From Chrysoporthe austroafricana (lineage: Eukaryota > Ascomycota > Sordariomycetes > Diaporthales > Cryphonectriaceae), in NCBI GenBank assembly GCA_001051155.2, contig JYIP02000005.1, forward strand, positions 620,001 to 684,000: a stretch of 64,000 bases of DNA, given 5' to 3'. Each line of letters opens with the position of its first letter. Position 1 is the first letter of the stretch. Of the stretch, positions 34,102-45,448 are shown in pieces. The notes beneath the pieces are model-generated. The model made no database searches. It was not told the origin of the DNA and worked only from the letters and a program-made list of their open reading frames with translations. The position numbers and the translations under genes were made by a program.

Positions 34102-35574
34102 TCACTTCATGGCGATGTTCCTCTGGAGAAACAGATTCTCCAGCACCTCCGCGGGCTTATACCGTATGTCCTGGTGCCAGCCGGGATCGACCACGAGCTT
34201 GAGCCCGCCCACCATTGCCGCGGTCCTGGCGGCCACGCCGATGTCGAGGTGCATATCCCTCTGGAAGCTGATGGCGTAGACGGGTACGCCGAGTGGGTTG
34301 GAGCTAAGCTTCTCGAAGTCGTACGGGCACTCCCAGTCGTGCTCGGCCAGCACCTCGGCGGCGCCCTTGAAGTCGACCAGCTCCTCGTGCGTGTCGAAGT
34401 GGAAGCGACAGTAGGTGTTCGCCGTGAAGTAGATGGGCTGGTCGGCCGGGGTCAGAGACGGGTCGGGGTAGGTGCCGTCGTCGTCGGCTTGTAGATATTC
34501 GAACCCGCGGATGCCGCGTGCGACCCGCTCGGCAGCCCAGCGGGTAGGCCCGCCGCTGCACCAAGTCTGTTCCAGAAGGATCGGATATAAGGGTCTCTCG
34601 TCGACATGAAGAATACTCTCGAACTCGTGGATGGTCTCGGGCTGGAGCCGGCTCGTTGTCGTTAAGTCTTGCTCGATCTTGCGCAGCAAGTTATAGACCT
34701 CAGGAAAGCCGGCCTTCGATCCAAACTGCCTGCCGAGTGTGAGAAGTTTCTGTCCGGTCATGTAGCCTCGCCCAGTCATGCGTATGTTCTCCGGGCCGAT
34801 CTCAGTAATCAGGCTCAAGATCTTCCTGACCAAGACGTCGGCATCGGGATAACGGTCGTAGAATTTCTGGTTCTGCACCACGATCTCCTGGTACTCGACC
34901 TGGAAGTACTCATCAATGTTCATACCACAAGGAGGAAGACCGCCAGTGATGAACACTTCGTCCAGCCCCTCAGGGTGAATCGATAGGTAGCTCAGGCTGA
35001 TATAGCCCCCGTAGGACTGGCCGAGGGTTGTCCACCTGATACCGCCCTCGACGGGTATACGTGTGGAGAGACAGAGCCTGATCGCCTCGAGATCACGGAC
35101 GATGTTATCCTGACAGAAATGGGTGATGTACTGCGCCGTCTTGCGGTCGTCGAGCTCCAATCTCTGGCCGAGCTCTCGAGACCGGATGGGGCTGCTGTCC
35201 CCACAGCCGCGATAGTCCACGTACAGGATCGAGTAACCCTTCGCCAAGAGCCAGCGGTTCATCTCGCGCACCCGACAGGGAGGGTTATCGGCGCCGGGGC
35301 CCCCGCACAGATAGAGGAGAATCGGCCTGTCCCGCAGTGATGGGTCCTGCTGGATGCGATGTGTCCAGGTTTCTGCCGCATCTGGTGTTTCTGGATGGGC
35401 CTCTGCGTACACCATGTGCGCCGCGATTTGCAGAGTCTCATTCTGGGCCGGGTTGCGTCCGTGCTGGAGGGGGACTTGGAACCAGAGTTTGGTGACGACG
35501 AACTCAGAGGACTGGTGCCATGGCTCCGACCTGAGCAGCTCGGCCGGGTCGATTGGAGGCTTATCCAGGACCAT
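34102..35574 (-). CDS. Prolyl aminopeptidase-like alpha/beta hydrolase (peptidase family S33)
   Basis: This intronless 490-residue protein belongs to the alpha/beta-hydrolase group that removes N-terminal Pro from peptides. Supporting motifs: the oxyanion loop CGGPGADN (about residues 90-96), VDYRGCGDSSP (about 120-129), the nucleophile elbow GQSYGG (Ser187), an acid-containing FQRDMHLD segment matching the family DDMYVD block, and the catalytic His in DPGWHQDIR near the C-terminus. The ATG at 35574 is chosen because the open frame extends eight codons further without an ATG. There is no signal peptide, so it is probably cytosolic. The length (about 490) is as expected for fungal members. The specificity could be for another small substrate, since S33-like fungal proteins are diverse. 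Confidence 0.88.
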   Translation of the reverse strand: MVLDKPPIDPAELLRSEPWHQSSEFVVTKLWFQVPLQHGRNPAQNETLQIAAHMVYAEAHPETPDAAETWTHRIQQDPSLRDRPILLYLCGGPGADNPPCRVREMNRWLLAKGYSILYVDYRGCGDSSPIRSRELGQRLELDDRKTAQYITHFCQDNIVRDLEAIRLCLSTRIPVEGGIRWTTLGQSYGGYISLSYLSIHPEGLDEVFITGGLPPCGMNIDEYFQVEYQEIVVQNQKFYDRYPDADVLVRKILSLITEIGPENIRMTGRGYMTGQKLLTLGRQFGSKAGFPEVYNLLRKIEQDLTTTSRLQPETIHEFESILHVDERPLYPILLEQTWCSGGPTRWAAERVARGIRGFEYLQADDDGTYPDPSLTPADQPIYFTANTYCRFHFDTHEELVDFKGAAEVLAEHDWECPYDFEKLSSNPLGVPVYAISFQRDMHLDIGVAARTAAMVGGLKLVVDPGWHQDIRYKPAEVLENLFLQRNIAMK

Positions 35575-38500
35575 TACTGCGGTGATGATCGAGCGCAACG
35601 ACGATGGTAGCCGCGGTAGGAAGGCTCTCGATCCTGATCAGCGTCAGCATAAGCATAGGGATTATACCCCATCAAAGCGGGAACAGTCGTTGGAGGAGAG
35701 GAAACAGCGGGCACTCCTGTCAATTTCCCGTACTGGTGAACATACTCAGGATCATGCATTGTTATACCGGGTTCCGTACCGGCTACTTCAAGCGGGAAGT
35801 GCCGCGTTGCCCGAAACGTGGCGTCCTCGCATGAACCGCTGCCGGCCTGAGTTACCATGCTGCTCGTGATCCTATCTGTGGTTCTCTGTCGGTGGCTAGC
35901 TGGCCAGTAGCATTACGTAGGACAGGACGGAGGTTCCTTTCACCATGTACGTGCACTGCAGCGCCGGCACTGTCACATCAGGGCTAGACTTCTAAGACCG
36001 GTCTGGGTGGATCGAGTTTTATTGAGTGTTGATCGGGGGGGTGTCATGGAACGATGAGTGGAATGATTCAGTATGGCTGTTAAAAAGGCAAAACCAATAT
36101 CCTTGAATGCCAATCTTGGTTAACTAACCGAACGATCAAGGCAGAGCCTCGCGAACTGACGCTTGGCATACTCTGGTGAGGCTACCACCGGGGACTACGG
36201 GTGCAGGGGGGACCCTGGAGTGTCAGCTGCCAAATCGGGAGGGAGGGCTCAAGATGAGAGGGCGATGGGATGGGCGAGACCAGGGGGTGGCCTGCAGGGT
36301 TTACAGGGGGTCCTGGGTCTCCGGACCCTAACCCTATTAGCGGGCCCCTGTCTGCCGCTCCCGCTGCGGGGTCATCCTGGACCCTGCCCTCTTATGAAAC
36401 GCCAACCTCTTCACCGGTCATTATCGCATCACGACGTGTACAGCGGTGTCAGCCTGGCAGACACTTACTGATTTCCCCTTGACCATGTCCAATCCTTGCT
36501 TCAGAACAAATCCACTCGACAACATACTTTCGCCCAACAGCGGCGTTATCAAGCTCCGGTGCCAACCGCTCTCCTCCCTCCCTGCTCGGATTCTGACCAG
36601 TGATCTAGCAAGCAGCCTGTTGAGAGCTGGGGAGTGTTTGCTGTTCGTTCCCCAGCATATGAAGCCGAGGAAGTCATCGCGTTCTCTCTCATCCGTCTGG
36701 CCGGTGCCGGCGATCCCGAAGTCCGCCCATCTCGTCTCCCCCTGGCCATGAGCCACCTGGTGAACGCCTTGGTATGTTGGAACCGAGCGCGGTCTGGGCC
36801 TTCGCGGTGGTATGCATCTCGGGATCCCAATGCACGTTCCTCATTCGTCCGTTTCACCTGTATGCGCGCTATGACAGCTGCACGCCGACCCTCGCTACCG
36901 TGATTTCCATCGTGCTGTTGCCACAATCTGACGACCGTGGTGCTCGAGGGTCAATAGATTCGAAGTCTATTCTATCAGCAGTGTCTATTGGTGCGGCTAC
37001 TATGTACGCGTGCTCTCTCCGAAATACTCTCAATAGCTCGCAGCGGAGACTGGATCCCTCCTGCCTACTGAGGAGTCGGTAAATCCTACCAGTTCAACAC
37101 TGTTATCGCGGTAATTACCTCAATTCCTGCCTCTTGGCCAAAGAGCTACTAGACAGGCAGTGGCCTAGTAGGTGATGACCTCTACTGGCCAGAAGCGGTA
37201 AACTCTCCGGCTGCTAAGAGCGTGAACACCAAGTAGGGGCCCGGAGGAAGCCTCTGCCAGCCTCGGTGCCATGTTTCTCACTACTCATGCCATCAGTTCT
37301 CCTGGAAGTGTTACAAGGGCAGAGTTCTGGGCTTGGAAGGGGTCTCCATTTAATGATAACTGTTAAGGTGGTCTAAGGAGTGCTTGAGAACCGGGTCCAT
37401 CCTTGATCCGTCGGGCTTGCTCCCGTCGTACTTATAGACCTAGGTTCCGACGTCTGCCTCAGGCATCTATTGCACAGCCTCCTTCTTTATGCAGTTGGGC
37501 GCCTTTCTTCCTGTGGTTGGGCTTGACCGGTCAGGCCCAACGGCGCGTAACTCGCAATGCCTCAATATTCTTCCTTTCTCAGGGCACCCTTAGGTGTCCG
37601 TGTAACAGGAAGGCTCTGGCGCCTTGGTCTAATATCACGATGTTTATGAGACCGAGAATTCACAAGGTCAGTACCAGCTAATCATAAACAACCTCCCGAA
37701 CGTCATCAGCTAAGCCAAGACACGAGGATAAGGAAACACGTAATAGAGAACATCACCAACTTTACAAGCTAGACGATAGAGCTAGGGTCCAGAGGGAGGG
37801 CTCAAGAAGGAGATCACGAGGCCGGACGAAGTATTGTTCTCCTTCGTGGCAATCAAGGTGCTGTTGGTCTTTCCGGAGCCCTGCCTGCTGAGCATCAACG
37901 CATCGTTGTCATACTCGGAGAGTGGATCTGGTTAGCTTTGGATGAACGGTTCCATTGCTATCCAGTTGGACTTGGTGATGATTAGCATGCCAGTTTGGGG
38001 CTTTTCACGGGCGCAAGCATGGCTAGTGACTCAGAAAGATGGATACTCGACCAGCGAGAACTGATTGAAGACTCCCCGCAATATATGAGCATTGCGGTGC
38101 TTTACAGGAGCTTAGCAGCATGGAACATGGCTGCTGCGCTGGTATAAATGCTTTTGGGGCAACGTGGCTGGGTCTGTATCCCTTGTGGGCATTGTATCTA
38201 GATGTATCTTGATCGAGCATCTTTTGATCCAAGTCACCCGTTGACCAAGGTCTCTCACAAACGGTGAAACTTGTTGACATTGATCGATACTCGAAGCAGA
38301 TCCGATCTATACTCGACGGTGGCTCAAGCCTTCGTCCACAAGAAGGAAAACGTCCCAGCTGTCACTGGGTCCTCGTCTGTACCGTCATGTGCAATTGACC
38401 AGTCTGTTTTGACGTGCTTCGAGGCATACAGGGACGCGGCCTCGCCTCAAAGATCCATTGGGCTGTTCAAACCGATCTTCGCCATCGTGTCAGTGGGGCT

Positions 38501-39698
38501 GGGCCACGTCGTCGCCAACGCGTTCAGCACTCCGGCTCTCACTTCTGGCTCGACACGCCGTGCGTGGCGACGGCTTTACATCCGGAAGGACGGTTCGGTA
38601 TAAACTCGTCGCGAAGGCGAGTAGCGCCTGTAATTCCTGCAGGGCCTGCCAAGGACAGTCCATGCAGTCGCCTGCTCCTTTTGTATCCGTGCTCCGACTC
38701 TTTATGCGTTAGATACCTTGCTATCTGCCAAAGAGTGAGGAACTAGTAGTCGGTGGCGATGGCTCTGCTCGCCGACCTCGCTCTCGAACCGGACAAGCGC
38801 GAATCTCGTCAAGCGACCCTTTTAAGCGTTAGTCTCGATGTGATGTAGGAGTCCGTTGCGCTATGTGCCAATTTGCTAGGCGGTGTCACTCACCAGATTC
38901 GGCGCCAATTAAGCTTTCGCTTAGGCGTCCAATCTGGTGATGGGTCTCCAGTGGGTAAGGGTAGCCGCCATCCGCCAGGCGGTAATTAGTCGACCACCGC
39001 GCGGCACGTCCCTTTGCTCCGGAGGGAATCTCGGCTACGCTCTCCGCGGGCTCATAGCCGGTCAGGTTCATCCTGCAGGTTCCATTTGTGGAAACAAACA
39101 TCTGGGCAGGACTCCGCTTGGCCAGGAACAGGAAAGTTGTCTCATGCGGGTACCGTGCTGCATCAGGCCGCAGCCTGTGGATCCCAGTTTTTTTGAACCA
39201 ACTCATCCGACCCGGCCTGGTCCACAATTGAAAGTTCACACCGTCGTGACCCGCCGCTGATATTTTGATTAAACATGTACCCTCATGTCATGGAGACACG
39301 CTTATGGCGGCGGAGATTGTACAGGTGTTTGCCTCCTTGGAGGTCGGTGAACATAGTGAAACGGAGATGCTTTCTGTTTGCAATGAGCGGTGGGAGCACT
39401 AGTCATTCAACGATGTGGTAAAGCGCAGTCTTTAATTTCAGTCTCAGAGAACGTAGGAGAAAAGTTGGTCCATCGTTGACCAATTTTCATGGGCTACCTG
39501 TCTGGGTGTTCGCTCGCGAAGCTTCGTGAGCCTTGATACCTAACGAGTGCCGACGCCTCAAAGGTAGGCGCACCCTGCGACTGATGCCACCGAGATACTT
39601 CCACGATGTCGTATGAGCGAGGCCCGCAGCATCCTTGTTGCTATCTTACAATTGAGTCCATCCCTCCCCAATGTGCCATGACCAGATGAGAGGTGCTC
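35575..39698. other. Intergenic 4.1 kb, the largest gene-free stretch
   Basis: Dozens of short overlapping open frames occur (for example 36163-36471, 38271-38603), none with a recognisable domain, consistent codon bias or believable splice partners. Transposon relics mutated beyond recognition are possible. A chance telomere-like ACCCTAACCCT occurs once at 36325-36335. Confidence 0.5.
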
Positions 39699-41169
39699 TC
39701 ACACATTTCGATTGCCGCTGGACTCTTTCTTGGTCGGCCTATCGAACAGGGCCAGAGCAGACAACATGCGCTCATTAACTCCGCCATCGCGGGCCGCCCT
39801 GACTTTGTTGTATTCGATCCACTTATCGATAGCTCCCACAAGGCGGAGGTCCATGCCCTCAGGCGTGCCACCATCAACCTGAACGTTGTCCTCCACGTCA
39901 GCATCTGAGCCACCATCGCCGTAGCTCTCGTCGTCCGAGGACTCGTCCATGTCGATGCCACTGGAGGAGGAACCTCCATCTTTGGCCTTGGCGGAGGATG
40001 AACCAGGAGCGACGATGATACCACCCGTAAGGGAGGCAAGACTGGAGGCTTTAATGCTGTCGAGATACGTGGTGCGGGCATGGACGAAGTGGTTGATCAG
40101 TAGCATCAGAGTCTTGGCGTTGGCACAATGAGGGCCCAGGTCCTCCACGTATCGATTAAGATACTAATTAGGAGCCATAGAGTCAGCTTGAGAGGAGGTC
40201 TTCTAGACTAACAATGGAAACAAGTGCATGTAGAAGCTGGAGATATGCAAGGAAACAGGGAGGACTAATCAGGGAACGACTACCGATGTCAGGCAAATCA
40301 AGACTTACTTTGGCGATGTCTGGGTGCTGCTCGGGGTGTGAGACAGCCTCCATGATCACGTTTCCCAGTTGACTGTCCTGCTGGGCGTTGATCTGAATTG
40401 CCTGAGCATGGAGGTGACAGAGAACGCCAGTCTTGAGATTAGCCGTCGTGTGAGCCTTGAGCCAGCATACATTGTGCAAGTGCGCCAAGTGCGCAGCAGC
40501 GCCAGTCCAGTACTCAAGGTCGGCTTGGCCTGGGGCCTTAGCAGGATATTTGGACCGAGCATGCATGAGCAGGCGGAGCATGCGCTCAACGTACTGCTTC
40601 GAGATGAAGCCGACAGGAGTGGCGTTGTTGGACAAATCCCGCCGCGCCTGCGTACTGGTGTGCAGAGGTGTCTCTTTGATGGACAGAACCAGGTCAGTGA
40701 GGTGATCATGGCTCAAATCGGCGGAGATATTGGCAAGCTGGCTGAAACCAGGGACCGGGTCTATCAGGGTTGAGAAGATCATGTCTTCAGTGATATCCTG
40801 AGTTCGGTAAGGCTGAATATAGACGGGTGCGAGGTCGATATTGTAGACCCCAGGCAAGGGCAGACCGAGCATGGGAGGCGGCAGGCCCAACTGTGCAAGT
40901 TTTGCTGCCTTGGACTTGCGGACACGGGGTTTCTTTGCTTTCTTTGCTTTCTTTCCGACCTTGCCGCTCTTCTTGGCCTTGGTGAAGCGGTGCTGCATGT
41001 TGCGCTCACGGCGCTCAGCCCTGCTCGCGAGAAGCTCAACTGGCTTGACGACGGAGCGACCGCTGCGCAGGGGATAGATTTCCTGTCCCTGGTTAACCAG
41101 GGTGACGTCGCTGGGTGTGGTTTGGGCGCCGATGGCGGTGTCGCCATCTATCATCTCGTGATCCTCCAT
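39699..41169 (-). CDS. Hypothetical Lys-rich protein
   Basis: Unrecognised protein of 441 residues. Exons 41169-40309 and 40163-39699 join in phase across a 145-nt intron (GTAAGT...CTGAC...TTAG); the joined sequence reads HPDIAK-YLNRYVEDL, and the first exon frame would otherwise run on without features. Residues about 60-90 form a strongly basic tract (KKSGKVGKKAKKAKKPRVRKSK) suited to nuclear or nucleolar targeting or nucleic-acid binding. The middle (about 150-290) is predicted helical. The C-terminal third has a Ser/Asp-rich acidic loop (DMDESSDDESYGDGGSDADVED) followed by a helical WIEYNKVRAARDGGVNERML. ATG 41169 is the first in the frame. No enzymatic motif was found. It has no obvious link to its neighbours. 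Confidence 0.65.
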
Positions 41170-42350
41170 TCTGACGGTGAGATGGGTAGAACGGTAAGGA
41201 GGAGAGTTGCAAAGGGTGAAAGGAGCTGAAGCTCGGTTTTGAGAGACTGGAAGAATAGAAAGGGAAAGTCAAGTGTTCGCTGGATAAAGGGTCTGTGCTT
41301 GAAGTTTTGGTTAAAGAGAAAAAGCACTGAGTTTGTGGAAAATTCCGGAAGCAACCGCCGAGACTTGGACGGCGTGCTAAGTGGAAGCAATGAACTTGCG
41401 TCTAGCTATGGGCTCTAGAGCGTAACTTCGAAGTGAAAATTCACAATGCTAGACCTGGGAATCGTGCTGGATGCCTCCACATGCACTTAGGTGAGCGGCT
41501 GTGTGATAGTTGATACGAAAGGTCTAAGGCCTTAATGGATATGACTGTTGTGCCTTGGGGGGGGGGTTGTCAGACAGGCATCCTCAAAGGAAACGATACA
41601 AAGCCATTATTAGTGATAGCCTCAACTGCCTGTACTTTGAGTGTTAATAAGAGACATCATACCCTCTACCGTACTTCAGGCCATGGGACCTGGCTTACAA
41701 TATACAAACAAGATACGGTACGATATAGTCTTAAGAGACTTCCTCGTGACCCTGAAATCAAGATACTCGAATTCCAGTCTGAGTCATCTACTAGGATTAA
41801 GGTGATACTGACCTCTGTTCTCATACTAGCACATCTCCAACGCAACATCCTAACGGAGAACGTGGCTACGACGCTTCCGATAGTATGAATCGTACAATCC
41901 AAGACGCAGCGTGGAAAGACTGGACAATGGAACCATGGCAACAGTAGAGCACGAAGCCGACGCTCATAGTCTTTCGTCGGCGACAAGAAACCTAAGGAAT
42001 CCGGTGTCGATCGTTCGTAGACTAAACGTAGAGGAATCGTGGAGAGTAATGCGCAATGGCGACGCAGCCCTTATCAGCTGCGCTTTCGCTATTTATTGTT
42101 TGTTGCTACTGCAATGATGGTCGTCGTTGGTAGCCTCAGGCGTGCAGGAGTGTGTACGGGGATGCAAGGCCGCTGAGCAGGGGCTAGCTACTAACAATTT
42201 CGACGGGCGACTATCGCGGTTAGCGGAGATCAACAAACATTAACGCGTCAAGTTGCGAGATGAAATTCACGCTCCATCATTTCGTGTCTTTCCACTCTAA
42301 ACCAACCTTGCCTCTATAACCTTTTCTGAAAAAAAGAGCCATCCCCTAAA
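41170..42350. other. Divergent intergenic region
   Basis: Upstream of both flanking genes; no supported gene. A G9 run occurs near 41560. Short frames only. Confidence 0.45.
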
Positions 42351-42953
42351 ATGTCAGTTAAAGAAGAAGATTCGAATATCCCGCCGCCGTCTCAATCCCA
42401 CTTCGCTAAGTTCGAAGACTTTACGCCCAACGATAACGCGTCGTTCGACCATGAATTTGCCCGCCTCGCATCGTCCCAGAACTGGATCCCTGGTTCCCAG
42501 CAGTACAAGCAGGAGCGCACCATCGCAATGCGCGAGGAGCTAAAGTTGCACTACTTTTCGCAGCCACTGGACGAGACCGACAAAGAACCTACCGAAAATG
42601 ACAAACTCGAAGGGTATCAGGGTCTATGCCGTGAGGTTGGTATACCTCTGAGCAACTCTATCGAGGGCTGCAAAAAGGACTTGAAGAATACCCTTGTCAA
42701 CATTGTAGACCTGATCGACGCGCGGCGGACGGGCAAGGAAGTCATGATATGGCAGGATTTCGAGGCGTTCCGCAAGTACACGCTCCAGGATGAGCATAGG
42801 ATCAATATGAATGAGGCGAAGAAGGACGGAGGATACCTAGCATCTTTGCTCCAGTATCTCCGCACCTCGCGGCGGCAGGGAGGAAAATCTAGGAGGGGTG
42901 GATTCAGCTCTAGAGCAGTTTCAGGGCGGGTGGTGAGGAGGAGTCAGCGTTGA
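42351..42953 (+). CDS. Conserved-type fungal hypothetical protein
   Basis: Intronless 200-residue protein with ATG 42351 in an AAA-ATG context. Residues 15-60 carry the pattern F-x-x-F-x-P...F-x-x-E-F-A-R-L-A...WIPGSQQYKQER, which I associate with a family of uncharacterised ascomycete proteins that have a short N-terminal helix-rich domain; no function is known to me. The centre is helical (GYQGLCREVGIPLSNSIEGCKKDLKNTL and DLIDARRTGKEV). The C-terminus is a short Arg/Gly/Ser-rich tail (RRQGGKSRRGG...RVVRRSQR) that may bind nucleic acid. No signal peptide or membrane helix. Confidence 0.7.
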   Translation: MSVKEEDSNIPPPSQSHFAKFEDFTPNDNASFDHEFARLASSQNWIPGSQQYKQERTIAMREELKLHYFSQPLDETDKEPTENDKLEGYQGLCREVGIPLSNSIEGCKKDLKNTLVNIVDLIDARRTGKEVMIWQDFEAFRKYTLQDEHRINMNEAKKDGGYLASLLQYLRTSRRQGGKSRRGGFSSRAVSGRVVRRSQR

Positions 42954-43289
42954 GCTATTGTAAAAAGCACATGAGCGTGTACTTCTATAGCCAGCGCTAA
43001 ATTAACTTTCGGTCACCTTATTTGCTAGCAAGGATGTGGGTTGTGATGTCAAAGCATACATCTGATCTGTTCAGAAGGAAAATGAGGGATCCTGCGTTGC
43101 AATTACGAAAAGGGAAGATCTCTATAGTCTCGACCATGATATCTAACAAGCTATTAGAACTTGGTTTGACAAATCAATTTCATAAGCTAAGAATAACATT
43201 GAAGATGAACAGATAAAGTACTGTGTTCCATAATAAGCGTCGTGCAACGTGCATTCTCGTGCGTTCGCAGGCAGCAATTCAACATTTAC
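42954..43289. other. Intergenic, nothing recognised
   Basis: A 3' flank of the 42351 gene running into the eroded gene described next. One short plus-strand frame (43022-43216) has no features. Confidence 0.4.
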
Positions 43290-44345
43290 CACTATTCACC
43301 TCGTAGTGATTACAAATGAGCATACCGACGCACCAGATGTAAGCAATAACATATTTCTTTCCTTATTCGTGAACAAGAGCACAGATGCAATCATGAACGG
43401 AAACCACGAATGATATATGTTTATGCTATTAGTTGCTATATTTCCTTCTAACATATCACTTCCCTTTTACACAGGCCAATCCTTCTTCTCAGAAATATAT
43501 ATACTGTAGCAATCAGTGTAAGCTGGTAGGAAACGCCGTTTTACAATATAGTGGCAAGCCTTTAGGACCTGGTCGCTCGGTAATAGCAAACATAGCTGCA
43601 ATCAACGAGAGAGGTCGGAAGAAAATGCCTAGAAAAGTGAGAATCTGTACGTTCTGAGTCTTTTCCAACGAATTCTGCATCCATTCCATGCTCACCAGCC
43701 CGACAAATGACTCCGCAAGGAGACGTGTGCGCTCTTGGAGGCTATCCATTTTGTTTCTGATAGCTGTGAAATCCTGTGTGCACTCTTCCCATTTCCTTCT
43801 CTCTCTCTCTCAGAGACTAAGCCTCAGGCAATCTGCCATGGAGCAACAGGATCTGCTCGAGCATCCCACAGTATTCTGTAAATTGATGGATCCAGGATTG
43901 CAGGACTGACCATTGCCCTACGTTGTCTGCCAAGTACACTTTGAGATACCTCGAAATCTCATGCCCACTGAAGCTTATAAGTAGAGCTGTTCTAAGTTCA
44001 CGGCGACTGTGCCAGATTATCCTGTAGGGCTAGTAGAAAATGCTACTAATGATTCATGCGGCCTGTAACAACTTGTCATCTTGAAAGAACCCACAAAACC
44101 TCTGTCAGTCGAAGTATCGATGGGCTGCTGCATTCTCGCTGTTTTGAAGGAGTTACTCTACATTCCGTACTCTCTGACTATCAGCCACGGCAGCCAGTCG
44201 AATCTCAGGTTTTCAGCCGAATGGCGCGCTATCCACGTGCCATACCCCTCCAGTACCTCTACATAGCCTACGGTAAAGTTAAGAAACTGAGCATTTCGAC
44301 AAGCCAGCTCACTTGTCTCTTCAGGTAGTTAGATATTGAGGCTGA
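43290..44345 (-). pseudogene. Eroded gene for a CorA-like two-helix membrane protein
   Basis: The minus strand carries a series of protein-like open segments in different frames. About 44337-44168 reads ...EVLEGYGTWIARHSAENL..., closed by a TAG. About 44000-43805 reads ...EISRYLKVYLADNVGQW...LLLHGRLPEA and then TAG. About 43787-43513 reads KWEECTQDF...LAESFVGLVSMEW...LTFLGIFFRPLSLIAAMF. About 43420-43300 reads SWFPFMIASVLLF. A long helical region followed by LTFLxxxFxPLSLIAxMF and a second hydrophobic helix is the plan of fungal CorA-like proteins, although the GMN motif is missing. An intron (GTACGG...CTACAG) could join the first two segments, but between the second and third lie a stop and a frame change at a short GA repeat. 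I therefore favour a decayed gene. An unrecognised multi-intron gene remains possible. Confidence 0.4.
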
Positions 44346-44608
44346 TGAGCCCATGTGATGGATTTTTTTTTATGAGTTTAGATACATTATCATTTGTCTA
44401 TGCAACTATTCTCCGGTTACTCCCTTCGGCAGCGCCACTCCGAACGCGGCCAATGCCTTCTTTTTTTGTCGTTTTTCTTTTTTGGTTCTACCAGCGTTTC
44501 GGCGTTTTGTTTTGCTTTCTATCAATCCTCAGCCTTCCGTCCTGCTGAAGTAGACCTGGGCCGTCGCGTGCAAGAACCCCTGACCAGAAAGACACCAAGA
44601 CTTCCTAT

Positions 44609-45448
44609 CTAATAGTTTCTTGAAGGATTGAACTTCTCTTGGTACGTCATCGACTGCAACGTCGTCGACTGCGATATGGGCTCGAATTCGTCTAGCAGTG
44701 AGTCTCGACGACGCTTTTTCCTACGGCAACAACCCGTCTGCTTCTTATACAAGAAAAAGATAGCCGTTGCGATGATAGCGACACCGCCTACGGGCGCCGC
44801 TATTGCGATAGCGGTCGTCCGCACACGATGCGAATCACCTTTGTCCTGCGTGTTGGCGCTTGCCTCGTTCTGGAGGCTCGCCGTCGCTGCCGTCGATGTG
44901 CTGACTGGCACAGGCGATGTGGTCTCCGTTACCAGCGTTGTTGGTAGCGCTGTCGAAGGCGCGAGTAGAGATCCAGAAGAGATTGCCGGGACTGTCGATG
45001 GCAATGATGCTGTGCCAGTAGAAGAGATGAGCGAAGATATCGACTCCAACAAGGACGACGAAGATACAGAGATAGTCGTCGATGAGATATCTGGTGCAGC
45101 TAACGAAGTTGTTGATGTCGTTGGGCTGAGAGTTGATGAAGATGACACCACGGCTGGGGTCGCCGTGATTGTCTCTGCAGAGCTTGTCGACGTTTTCAGC
45201 GAGGTCGACTGTGTGCTACTCGTAGAAGCCAATGTGGTCGAATCGGTGGAATCGCTCGATGCTGTCGTCGTCGTCGTTGCTGCTGGCTGGGCAGGTGTGC
45301 CAAGAAGTCCACCCAAGAGACCACCTCCATCTTCATCGTTGCTGGTAGCAGACGTCGCCGCAGATGTGGGCGCGGGATTATCTTGACCGACTCCTAAGAT
45401 GGAGTTCAGTCCTAGATTAGGCACAACAGGTTTCGCGAGGAAACTCAT
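44609..45448 (-). CDS. Ser/Thr-rich single-pass membrane protein
   Basis: Intronless 279-residue protein starting at ATG 45448. There is no classical N-terminal signal peptide (start MSFLAKPVVPNLGLNS). Residues about 25-205 are almost entirely Ser, Thr, Ala and Pro, expected to be heavily O-mannosylated. A single membrane helix (IAIAAPVGGVAIIATAIFFLY, about 213-233) is followed by a Cys/Arg/Lys-rich juxtamembrane stretch (KKQTGCCRRKKRRRDS) and a short cytoplasmic tail. The architecture resembles fungal cell-wall stress sensors and mucin-like proteins, but there is no WSC or Cys-rich head domain, so sensor function is only a possibility. Confidence 0.7.
   Translation of the reverse strand: MSFLAKPVVPNLGLNSILGVGQDNPAPTSAATSATSNDEDGGGLLGGLLGTPAQPAATTTTTASSDSTDSTTLASTSSTQSTSLKTSTSSAETITATPAVVSSSSTLSPTTSTTSLAAPDISSTTISVSSSSLLESISSLISSTGTASLPSTVPAISSGSLLAPSTALPTTLVTETTSPVPVSTSTAATASLQNEASANTQDKGDSHRVRTTAIAIAAPVGGVAIIATAIFFLYKKQTGCCRRKKRRRDSLLDEFEPISQSTTLQSMTYQEKFNPSRNY

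Noticed and set aside
35574..35858. Minus-strand 94-codon frame just upstream of the prolyl aminopeptidase
   Set aside because: No ATG at its start, overlaps the start of the peptidase in another frame, and no splice pair joins it in phase with recognised sequence.
36325..36335. Telomere-like ACCCTAACCCT
   Set aside because: Less than two repeat units; not enough for an interstitial telomere.
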